Source: Zoroaster sp. YZ-2022
Lineage: Eukaryota; Echinodermata; Asteroidea; Forcipulatida; Zoroasteridae
Direction: 5' to 3'
NCBI GenBank assembly: GCA_029582265.1
Contig: CM055819.1
Span: 8,058,135-8,122,134 of the forward strand
DNA: 64,000 bases
The notes under the pieces were generated by a model, which had not been told where the DNA came from, made no database searches, and saw only the letters and a program-made list of their open reading frames with translations. Positions 23,968-34,504 of the stretch are shown piece after piece (positions within the stretch are counted from its first letter, which is position 1; each line of letters begins with the position of its first letter). The position numbers and the translations under genes are program-made.

Positions 23968-24112
23968 CAATGCAACTCCATCGCATCTCTGAAAATATAA
24001 GTAGACATGTACTACCAATCACCGACAGTTCGTGCACTCCAATGCAACTCCATCGCATCTCTGAAAATATAAGTAGACATGTATTACCAATCATTGCCAG
24101 TGCGTGGACTAG
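23968..24112. repeat. 72-bp tandem duplication
   Basis: Two nearly identical copies start at 23970 and 24042 ('atgcaactccatcgcatctc'). As 72 is a multiple of three, open frames on both strands repeat a 24-residue segment. No known domain is matched. Confidence 0.8.
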
Positions 24113-24285
24113 CCGTAAACACAGCTATTGACATTCCGCGTTGATGGTGAATTTTCCGGACATTATCGTTGACACACAGTATCGCAGATTTCAGACAGTA
24201 TCGCTGATACACTGATTTTTGGGCATACAACGTGAATTTCCGTAAACCTGAAAAGAATCTTATTTCATTGTGTTACAAACGTATC

Positions 24286-25567
24286 ATGGAAACCACTTTG
24301 GGAAGTACAGTTGTCACCACATGGATGGAGTTGATTACTGCTGTGCAAGAAACTCACCTACGTGGCCCAATGACTCTATCTATGGATATGATGAAGAATA
24401 TTACCTGTCAAATACCACTACCAGTGCCTGGACCGATTCCTCATCTGAAGATCCCCAAACCCCACCAGGATTACCCCAATAACCATTTTTATGATACTTA
24501 AGGCTATCCTGTGTTTTGCCGTTCTCATCACTACTTTTTTCGGGAACGTTCTGATCATTTATAGTTATGTTACAACTAAAAGCTTCTGCACATACGATCG
24601 TTTTATTATTGGCTTTAGCGGTTGCTGATTTAGTCAGTGAGGCATAAGCCAGGATTACTAAACATTCAGTGGATCATTGGTTACTGGCCATTCAGTGAAG
24701 TACTTTGCTTGGTATGGAATACATCAATCACGTTTTCTTTCATGCCACGTTTTTGATGACTATGATCATTTGCTTTGACAGGTTCTGGGCACCGAACATG
24801 CCGCTGAATCATTTGAAGGGTAAAACTACAAAACGCGCTCACTTGATGATATCCGTCAGTTACTATACCAATTCGTATGGACTCCGTTAGTTATTATCTT
24901 CCATATATTGGGTTAACTACAAAGGTAGTCCCGCATAGCGCTCCATCATATGGTTATCATCCAGAGATACTTTATTTGAGTGCTGGTCATATATGGATTG
25001 ATTACTGTTACCGTAATCCTGATGTCTTCGTCTATAGTGTTGTCATCCGTAAAGGCCGCGGCAAGAAACGAGGCATTGGCAAGCACGTAAGTCAGATTTC
25101 TATCCAAGAGGGTATCTATCGAAAGAGTCGAAAGAAACAAAGCGGCTCACACAAAGAAATATTCCTCAAACAATGAACAAATTACCGAAAACTCCCAACT
25201 ACGTATCCTGTAGAACCGATATCAACTAATTACCAAGTCTATGTGTATCTGCCAATGTCACTGGTGTGACAAACCAAGCCTACAACGAAGAAATCGAAGA
25301 TGATGATGATCACTCTAACAACACGGAGCTTCGACGAAACCAACTTCTGTGGAGACTACAGCAACCTTAAATCAAATAAAACGGCCAGTTGTTAAAAGTT
25401 TGCAATTCTCAAGAAGTTCTAAACGCGAAGGTTACTTGGCTAGTATTCGGCAACTCGTACGTTGACTTACATTCTGATATGTATGGTTACATCTGACTAC
25501 TATGGTCCGTGGCTGCTTTAGTGTCGTACATGAATCCAGACTAACTGTTCATATTAGCACATTAATG
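24286..25567 (+). CDS. class A GPCR, exon 1 (N-terminus through TM6/ECL3), frame broken
   Basis: This is a rhodopsin-family seven-transmembrane receptor. The likely start is ATG 24286 (METTLGST). The N-terminus carries two N-glycosylation sequons (NDS near 24369, NTT near 24411). TM1 has FFGNVLIIYSY (Asn codon 24545), TM2 LALAVADLVS (Asp 24627), ECL1/TM3 YWPFSEVLCLVW (Cys 24706), then ICFDRFWA (DRF variant of DRY, 24777-24785). Distances N1.50-D2.50, D2.50-C3.25 and C3.25-D3.49 are 82, 79 and 71 nt, each 1-2 nt short of the canonical 28, 27 and 24 codons. At least seven small gaps break the frame. The W4.50 position (24861) reads Tyr, and no Asp is seen at 3.32, so a monoamine ligand is doubtful. 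A long ICL3 with NEEIEDDDDH precedes TM6 (about 25455-25515). The exon ends at a consensus donor ATG|GTAAGT in phase 0. ICL2 resembles muscarinic/histamine-type receptors. Confidence 0.72.
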
Positions 25568-25569
25568 GT

Positions 25570-26470
25570 AAGTTCATGTAAGACAACTAAATATTTGTTA
25601 AAATAATCTTTGTCCGTCTGGGATATCACGTGGCGGAAATACATATGTGGCCTCGTCCCATCGTTTGGGATGTTATTTTTAATTAACAAATTGAGATATT
25701 ATAATTTACGCCAATCAATGCCAGTACCAGCCCAAACCATCACACACTTATGATACAGGCAGCACGGTTACCGCAAAATAACCTGATTTATTTGTCTTCC
25801 TTGTTTCACCTGCTACTTGGGTTTTGCTGAGATTAGATGATCTGCTGTCCAATAATTGTTAGTTTATCTAGAAAATGTTGTGAAAAGTAAGGAAAACCAA
25901 ACGTTTTCAGGTATTTTTCTGTGTGTTAAGCATGTCAAGTGGTTCTTCGACCTCTGTCCAAATCACCATTGAGTATGGCTCCAGTAAATTAAATCCAGAG
26001 AAAAATGCATTCATATTTGTCGTATTTATTCCAACATGGAATTTACGTCTCTTGAAGACTAACATTCATTTGTTCAAATATCGAAGTATTCTTTTAAAAC
26101 CCCATACACTGTTGGCAATGGTATCACCAAATATTCCATTCTGAAATCCTAGAATTTTAGTAAAATTTGTTAAAACAATTTCATGACTGAATTCTTGTCC
26201 TCAGGGGACTAAATTCATCTTAACTATGAATATAAATATGGCACATTTGAATACGTCTTCAAGATATGTCTATCTTGATTCAAAGAAAGTAACGAGTTTT
26301 GCAGCATACCAATCATTAAGTATTGATTTGATATATTTAATGAGTCAATTATTATTCAGTAAGAATATATATAAATGGTAGCACTTTTAAGATAACTAAA
26401 TTTAAATAGATAGTTAGTTACAGCTACTCATCAGATGCAATCTGATGAAGTAGCTGTAGCTACGAAAGCT
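25570..26470. other. intronic, nothing recognised
   Basis: AT-rich sequence without repeats shared elsewhere in the window and without a convincing exon. Confidence 0.4.
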
Positions 26471-26477
26471 TATGCTC

Positions 26478-26600
26478 TACACTGTAATAAATATCCGTAT
26501 TTTACGGGAACATTTTACGAAACGTCCGTAAAAGTGAAGTACGGAAAGTTGCACGGAGTCCGTATTTACGGGAAAGTTCCATCGTCCGTTTTTCAACCAG
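26478..26600. mobile_element. short element with TACACTGTAA end and CCGTA/TACGG repeats
   Basis: It starts TACACTGTAATAAATATCC and contains several CCGTATTTTACGG-type palindromes. The right terminus is not seen. It is related in style to 52850-53227 and to the MITE at 22772, which also ends in CACTGTAAAA. Confidence 0.4.
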
Positions 26601-28985
26601 TAATTTTGTTGGTGACATTTTTTCCAATAATGACCATTTTAAATCGTAGAGTAATTTTAAGTATAAACTTTTAATGCAATTGTATTTTTTGCAAAAGAAA
26701 ATACACAGTATTTATAAACAAAAGGAACAATTATTTTTGTATAAACGTTTGAACGAGGAGCAGATTTTTAGAAGAAACGGATCTGTTCCGTAAAAAAAGT
26801 TAATTCCCTTTTTAAACACAACAGTTATAAACAATTCATTTTCAAATTACCTCTTACATTTTCCCAAATATAAAAAAATACGATGGTAAATTTAAATTTG
26901 TGTGAGCATTTAATTTTAAAATTTTGACCCCTAGTTTTATTATTTTATTCGTGTTTATTTGCTTTACTTGACGTGGATGGAAAGTTTTACCTTTGCATGA
27001 CGGGATAAATTTTCAGGATTCGACCCCATATGCCAATTTCCATAATAACACGCGGGGTGCCGGCAGGGTCGTGCACAGACTACTCGCAGTCCTGCATATG
27101 CAGCAGACGATTGCGATCGAAACCACCGCGACCGCGGGCTGGGCCGGCTGCGCTGCTGGAAAAGTTGGAAAATGAAAACATCTGACAAATGAGTGAAATT
27201 CACACAAAACCTCCTGGTCGTCTCTCAACCAACCTGAACCTGACATCTGAACCTCATCTGAAACTGAAAGTATGAAAAATAAAATGACAACAATATAAGC
27301 CAGATGTAAACATGTTGGCCTAAATTTTTTTTGAGAAATTTCGAATTATAATATCAGAAACAGAATGAGTTTACGACAGTGACACTGACACTAACGACGT
27401 TAACGTTAGCCTGAGTACATCAATTGGCGGCGACTCGATCTCGAGTCATAACTATATTAGTACAGCGTAACACAATACATACACTGTATCGTCCATGTAC
27501 GTAATTGCCGCACTCGTGAAATGACGCACCTACATTTGGCTTAGTATTTGGGAAACTTACAAAATTATGGTGTATTCCCAGATTACTAATTGATAAACTT
27601 ATCTAACTGTAACGTGTTGTCGTGTTTACAGAAAAAAAAATTATAGTGAAATTGTAGATTTAGGGAAAGTAATTATGCTGGAAAGGGGAAAAAAGTTGTT
27701 TAACCACTGTTTTTCTAGATACAAAATAGTAAGAGATTTACATGACCTTAATCTTTTTTCACGAACATCTGTGATCTTTTTTGTTATTGTTCTATCATCA
27801 ACAAGCTGTTGTCTGTGACCATGGTGACTGTGGAAACCAAAATAGGCTCATGAATGTTTTGATTTGCAATGATTTTGTAAAAAGACTGATCCTCAAATTG
27901 GACACATTCCTTATATAAAAGCGAATGAAGACTACTTAATTTGTTTGTTTATTTTAGAGCCTAGTGGAAAATTATTGAAAGGAAACATCAATATCATGGA
28001 CGGTTATGAAAAGAAATATTTATTTGACAAAATGTTAACAGCAATTTTACACATTTCAAAGTTTTAAAGAAAGCTACTTTTGAAAAAAAAATTAACCACC
28101 TTCCATTTTTATTGGTCTTTCAAGAAAAAAGTTTTGAGAGTTTGGGCAGTTATCCAGTGTCTCTCCTGTCTTCTTGGTATATTTAAAGAAGACATATCTG
28201 TTATCATCCGATGTTATGATGTGGAAGTACATGTGTAGAACGTACATGTTTTCATTTGAGTTGTTTAAAAGCAATAGATCATGTGCTGGATCATAGCATC
28301 TTACATTTTAATAAGTATTCCTGCAAGATTTGCCGTTTCAAACTTGCAAATGGCAACGCAAAGTAAATTTGTGATTCAAGATTGCAGATTCGCACGAAAA
28401 TTAGCAAAGTGGAGCACAGTCAACCTGGGCAAATGTTTGCAAATTTTTTGTTGTGAATTAATGACGTCAAATTTGCTTCACATTCGCTTCGTTTTGGGGT
28501 TTTTAAGGTTCAGATGAAAAGCTTCATCAAACATTATTTGAAAGTTGGTGTGTATATTAATTGCAGCAGACGTGTAAATGCAACATGTAGCAGACACAAG
28601 TAAAATTCATTAACTTCAATTCTCTAAAGTGGATGTCCAAGGCACCACAATGACAGGGCAATAGAGGCAATTGCCTCGTTGCTTCCTTAAAGTATCAGGC
28701 CTGGGATCCTTCCATATCTAACACAGTCCAACCAACAATAGTCCAATCAGGCCAGCATATGATGACTTAACAAAGAACTATAGTTATCAAAAAACCCTCA
28801 AGCCAAGTAAGGGTAACAATCTTCCTAATAATATCTTTTCCCGAGGTGTGATTCATGGAAAAGGTTGGTGATTTAGTTAGCTAGAGAATTAATCAATCAA
28901 CTAAATCAAACCAAACCTGCTGTTTGAGTGTTTAAAAGTTTTTGGTCATAAGGTAATATTTACTAACTTAATCATACATTTACAG
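26601..28985. other. intronic, no assigned feature
   Basis: AT-rich, with a GC-rich island near 27050-27160. I find no open frame with homology I recognise and no duplicate in the window. Confidence 0.4.
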
Positions 28986-29042
28986 GACATGGTGAAAAGG
29001 GATGACATCCGGACCTTCCCTCACACCTGCATTGCTGTATCG
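28986..29042 (+). CDS. candidate 57-nt exon
   Basis: Acceptor 'catttacag' ends at 28985 and donor TCG|GTAATT follows at 29043. The 57 nt between are open in frame 1 (DMVKRDDIRTFPHTCIAVS). I recognise no protein. It lies inside the GPCR intron on the same strand, but including it would break the expected TM6-TM7 spacing. It may be an unrelated nested exon or chance. Confidence 0.2.
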
Positions 29043-29234
29043 GTAATTTTTTAAAAAATAAAATAAAAACTTCCCAAAGTTTGGGTGGATGGGGTGAGAA
29101 TTGGGGACTCTAAAACTAAACTCAAAATTAACATGCGAAATATTTTACTAAAATACAAAATGAAAAAATGTTTTAATTTTTAATAAAATGCTTACTGGTA
29201 TAAATTTTGTATTGGTACCATTTGTTCTGAGAAT

Positions 29235-29445
29235 ATTGGGTGTTCGAGCGACAGCGCGAACACCTTGATATTGTTCAGTTTTTTAGGTGTTCGAGCACAG
29301 CGCGAACACCTCTTGATATTGTTCGGTTTTTAAAGTTTTTTTTACTTTTCTTCTTTTTCAGTGAAACATATCCAGAGACAAAACATAGTGCGGGAGTTCA
29401 CAGAACCAAAACTTCAAAATAGTTAGACCTAAATGTAGTTTGACT
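29235..29445 (-). repeat. end fragment of the hairpin-capped unit, minus orientation
   Basis: Two successive palindromes GGTGTTCGAGC...GCGAACACC (29242-29267 and 29289-29315) are separated by 'ttgatattgttc'. The complement of the unit end motif ('cttttcttcttttt') follows. The orientation is opposite to the array at 3.1-19.3 kb. Confidence 0.6.
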
Positions 29446-31215
29446 AAAATCCCAGAATGTATGTGCATTTTTAATTTTCACACCAAAATAATTCAAGGAT
29501 AGGTTAGTTTGTTTGTGTTCCCTTCGCGAATTCACCGTTTTCTTTGAATGCGGCAAAACAAGTCCGTGCACTACAAACGCTAAAGTACAATATTTTTATA
29601 AACATTACTTATCGGTGCTTTCATGGGATGAATGTTCACGGCCATCTACGTCATATTCTATTTAAAACCAGACATATTCAAAGTTAAACCAGATATTAAT
29701 CATCCGTCCAGTTGCAGTTAGAAAGCTATATTTTTGCAAATCACCCGACCGCGACCCTCATTTAATTAACTCATTTCAATACGTTTCAATGACTAAAAAT
29801 AACCATGACTATAAATTGAATTATTTTCGCATGAATAAAAGTGACATCCATTCTTGTATTTTTAGTCATGTGAAAATTGTATTGAAATAGTTAAATGATG
29901 GGTTGCGCTCGGTTGATTAGCAAAAGCATGGCCTAGTTCTTAAACAATCCTGAAAGAAGACGGAAACAACAGGCTACACTTTACCCCAACACCAGCATGT
30001 TTATGAATATGGATGAGGCGAACTATAAAAAGCTAGCAAACTGAAGATTTTTGTCGCAGTACATATTCGTCCATGATACAAAAACCGTGTACCTACCATG
30101 CTTCGACACGATTTTTTATTCTTCTTTCGATTACAGGTTTTCAAAATTTATAAAAACAGAATATATAAACGTAATTATAAGCACTGTTAAAATATTTACG
30201 GAGCTCTGAAGTCCCATTTGACTTGTTGATATCCTGAGAACGATAAAACAACGTAAGATGACGACATTCTGATAGTAGGATATTGTTCATCGTCTTCCCA
30301 AGATAATTTATCCGGGATGTCAACAAAACTGAAAGTAGATCATTTATCGTACTGAGGTTAATTGTGCAAAGGAGCAATATGCAATTCAAGAAAATCAGAA
30401 ATGATGTTAATAATAGTATTGTACTTTAGATGTAATTTGAGATGTATATTTGAGATGTGATATTAGCGCCTTTTTAAAAAATACATCACATTAAAAATTT
30501 TGTGTTGGATCCAGAATACCCTATCATGGGAAAGTGTTTTTAGTTCCGTGACAAGTCAATACTTATTTACTTTATCGGTGCTTTCATGGATGAGTGTTCA
30601 CAGCCATCTGCTGTGCATATTCTATTAAAACAGACATATTCAAAATTAATCCCCAGACGTCATTAATCATCCGTCCAACCTTTATTTAATCATTTCAATA
30701 CGTTTCAATGACTAAAAATACCAGAATGTATGTGCATTTTTAAATTTCACACCAAAATAATTCAATGGGTAGGCTTAGTTTGTTTGTGTTGCTTCATGAA
30801 TTCACTTGTTCTTTGAATGGAAAAAACAAGTCCGTGCAGCTACAAACGCTACAAGTACAATACTTTATAAACATTACTTTTTTTGGTGTTTTTATGGGAT
30901 GAATGTTCACGGTCATCTACTGTGATATTCTATTTAAAACCAGACATATTCAAAGTTAAACCCAGACATTAATCATCCGTCCAGTTGCAGTTAAAGAGAT
31001 TTTGAAATCACCCGACCGCGACCATTTAATTAACTCATTTCAATAGTTTCACTGACTAAAAATAACCTAATGATAATGAATTATTTTCGCATGAAATAAA
31101 AGTGACATCCATTCTTGTATTTTTAGTCATGTGAAAATGTATGAAATAGAAAATGATGGGTTGCGCTCGTTGATTAGAAAAAAGCATAGGCCTAGTTCGC
31201 TTAAACAATCCGATT
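29445..31215. repeat. direct duplication of a foldback element
   Basis: The segment 29445-29950 recurs at 30705-31212, with a partial third copy at about 30560-30720. Each full copy holds an inverted repeat of roughly 55 bp: 'cgaccgcgaccctcatttaa' with 'caatacgtttcaatgactaa' on one side and the complementary 'tagtcatgtgaaaat' and 'gatgggttgcgctcgg' on the other. The DNA between (29950-30560) is unassigned. Related arms occur at 46480-46950. Confidence 0.75.
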
Positions 31216-31590
31216 TTTTTAAAGGATTTTTAGAAATGTTTCACAAAAACCCGGGAAAGAAAACAGAATATCCAGCACTGGTTGCCGACCCCCGTTACAT
31301 GTCAGGCCATCTGCATGTGTGGTTCGAAATTTAAAAAATGATGGATGATTCTGTTTTAGTTAGATAATTCAACCAACCAATCATTATATTCCAAAAAAAG
31401 CTCCTTATTCAAAACCAATTCGTCACAAGCCCATAATTCATGGAATATTTTAATTAGAGACAGTAGAGACTTAGGTCCATATCGTCCCCGTTTTAAATGA
31501 AGGCCAATTGGGAAAAAACATAAAGTTTGATTTTTCGACATTCTGAATTACTGAAATCTACAATCCCATAAACTTAAGGGTCTAAAACCA
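31216..31590. other. unassigned
   Basis: Short stretch with weak open frames on both strands, no homology recognised. Confidence 0.35.
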
Positions 31591-32400
31591 TTAGGTGTTC
31601 GAGCCACTGTGCGAACACCTCTTGATATTGTTCTTAAAAAAAAAAAAAGATTTTTTAAAAACTTTTCTCCTTCTGGGTGAATATCCGAGCAAAATCATAG
31701 TTGCAGAGTTCACAGAACCTAAAACTTCCACATAGTTAGACCTTAACATGTAGTTGTATCTTAAGTTGTGACGTCATAGTGAGGTCATCAGATATCGAAT
31801 TACACTAAATTTAAAAGTTTAATATTTCAAAAATTATATCTCATGAACCACAACAGATATTTTCACAATATTTACACCATGTTGTAGATTTTGAATTATG
31901 TGATATTTCACACAGACGTGATCCCATTCTGCCCTTACTTCCTGTCCAAACCGAAGTCAAAGTTAATATTAAAAAATCATATCTCAACAACTACAAGAGG
32001 TAACATTTTGCACCATTGTATAGATTGTTAATTGTCGAAAAATTACACAAAGGTGACCCAATTTGACCTTACTTCCTGTTCAAACCGGAAGTCAAAGTTT
32101 ATTATTTAAAAATCATATCTCAACAACTACATGTACAAGAGGTAATTCAAGTTTTTGAATCATTGCACAGATTGTTAATTGTCAAAATATTTTAAAAAAC
32201 ATGCCCCCTAATTTGACCTTTACTTCCTGTCCAAACCGAAGTCAATTTTAATATAAAATATCATCAACAACCACAAGGGTAAATTCAATCTTTCCATCAT
32301 TGAAAGATTGTTAATAATTGTCAAAATATAACAAAAAGGTGACCCAATTTGACATTATTTCGTCCCAACCGGAAGCCAAAGTTTAATATTAAAAAAAAAT
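31590..32400 (-). repeat. minus-oriented unit fragment with four ~140-bp blocks
   Basis: It begins with palindrome AGGTGTTCGAGC..GCGAACACCT (31592-31619). Complements of the unit end and of the CTTCCGG blocks follow: 'acttcctg.ccaaaccg' near 31939, 32070, 32222 and 32360, spacing 131-152 bp. It is the reverse complement of the family at 6635-7400. Confidence 0.8.
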
Positions 32401-34504
32401 TTTCAAAATCGTACATTATTAGCGAGACGACGGTTTCGTCAAAATAACAATTCGTATCTGGAACTATACGAAAAGGGTTGTAAAAACTCGCCAAAGGAAT
32501 AAATGCCTTCTCTCAAAAAAATTTTCCCAGTACCAAAATTGACCCTTATGTAGCAGAACAGTTGTTTTTCATTTGAACTTTTTTCAAGAATAAATAATGT
32601 GATTAAGTTCAAATCATTGAAATGGACTTCAAACAAATCATCAAACCACATCATATTTTACAGGGCCCCTTTAATATGAAAAAATAATAATGCAAGTTCT
32701 TTAAAAATATTCGGGCGTAAATCATGCCCCTGACAAAACTTCGAACACCATGTGTTTGTAATATCACAAACATTCCATCTAGTTCCTTCTAAATTGCTGT
32801 CATATTCAAGCATGACAAAAATAATGACTGTTACATGCCAATATCTTTTTTGAATGAAATTTTCACAGGTTGGTTTTATGATTTGTTTTTTGGGAAAACT
32901 AGGTAATTTGATTAAGTGTACCATTCAAAAATCATGCTCTACCATCCCTTTAAAATTGAGGTACACTACTTAAAATTATAAATAATTTGTTGCAGGAAAC
33001 ATGTACTCACCTATAGGGGAAACAATACCTGCACTTGATTGCAATATCATCAACTCAGTGAAGGAGATAAAGTTTAACCCTTTAATGTTTGCGGCCTAAC
33101 CATGTTTTTAAAATACATTATGCTAAGGAGGCATCCTGCACCCTTGATTTTGTTCAGAGGTAAGTTGAATTTGACGGGAATGTGACAGTCTTAACACTCA
33201 AAACAATGTGATTGTGAAACATTTAATGTTGGTCAATTTTGATTAAAAGGAAAGATTTAAAGGCACTTTTGACTTGAATTGCCATTTGACCAGGCTATCT
33301 GTTTGATGTTTCTTGACACCTAGAGGATGGAATAATATTGTACTCTTGTTTTAAATTGATTCGGGATAATGAATATTATTTTTGGTTTTACCTACACCTC
33401 ACTGTCTCGAGACCTGAAAAAATCCACAGGTTAATAATTGGGAGATTCGAACCCACGACTCCGCATTCTAGGCGATCAACTACTGACAACTGAGCGAATC
33501 CTATAATTATCAAGCAGAGGGCACCACAAACAATTTCAATAGATGACAATTGCATCATGGAAAATAAACAAATAATATATATGTACTCGTCAAAAACAAT
33601 GTTGAACCATCCCATTGTCATTCAGTATTTAGGGTTGATTTTTGGTCAAGGTGAGTAATTTAAGATCTTTTTCATTACAGATTCTTCATGGGAATAAATC
33701 CAAGACAGGATCCAAGACTGGCTTGAAGAAAGCGGAAGGCCAAGTCAGTGGTAAAGTCTGCATCATACATGGCTCTTTTTGAGAGTGATTGGAAAAATGA
33801 GATAAATTAGCCATGTCCAAATTGGCTATGCTGTGGCTACGCGGGATCGCTGCGTCATCAGGCGATGAAGATCGGACATCCTTGCAACACCCTTAGCTGT
33901 AGCCCAATTCGATACGGCCTAATATTGTTTGGGGGCAATTCCACACTAATGGCCAAAAAAGAAAACTTTGTAAGAGGCATTGGAGAGTGAGACAAAGTAA
34001 CTATTTTGTCCCAGTCTTTTCCTGTACATTCCAAAGCTGTTCATGATTGTTCATAGCAAAAAATTATAATTAATCGTGACCTTTAGAAATTAAGTCATTT
34101 GAAAAGGTTAGTATGTAAAAAGACAGACATATGGCCTAATAAATGAAGAAATAATAAAAAAAAAAATACCAAATATTGTCCCAATATTCCTAACCCTTAA
34201 GACTGTAAGCAGTTAGAAACGGCAGTCTAATGTCACGCTGGAGGTTATTAGCACCTTTACACTATAGTTGCAACCACATCTGATCTTCTGCTGATAAACC
34301 GGGGTGGTACTTCACTTGTAACATTACTGGCTGACCACAGAAAGTGTCCGTTCATATGTCAATCTTGAAGGTGTGAGTCAACCCCAACCACCCCCTGCCC
34401 CCTTGCTTACATGTACATGACAGAACAGATGGTGTAAATTGTATCCAACCCCGGTGTATCCTGTTAAGTAACGAGCAAGGATTACCAGTCTGGTCTTTAT
34501 GGTG
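32401..34504. other. intronic, mostly unassigned
   Basis: There is no protein similarity I recognise. It contains a tRNA-like remnant (33434-33506) and a weak exon-like segment at 33681-33751, with acceptor 'tttttcattacag' and donor GTG|GTAAAG, open as a Lys/Gly/Ser-rich peptide. The rest shows no repeat shared with this window. Confidence 0.35.
33434..33506 (-). repeat. tRNA-derived remnant
   Basis: Read on the minus strand, an A-box-like CTCAGTTGTCAGTAG and a B box GTGGGTTCGAATC (33442-33454) are spaced as in a tRNA. The T-stem has mismatches and no acceptor stem pairs, so it is not a working tRNA gene. It is unlike the tRNA-Leu SINE heads here. Confidence 0.4.

Noticed and set aside
33681..33751. 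Internal exon with Lys-rich peptide
   Set aside because: The splice sites are only fair, a strong competing donor lies about 30 bp upstream, and no homology is recognised. It is mentioned only in the region note.
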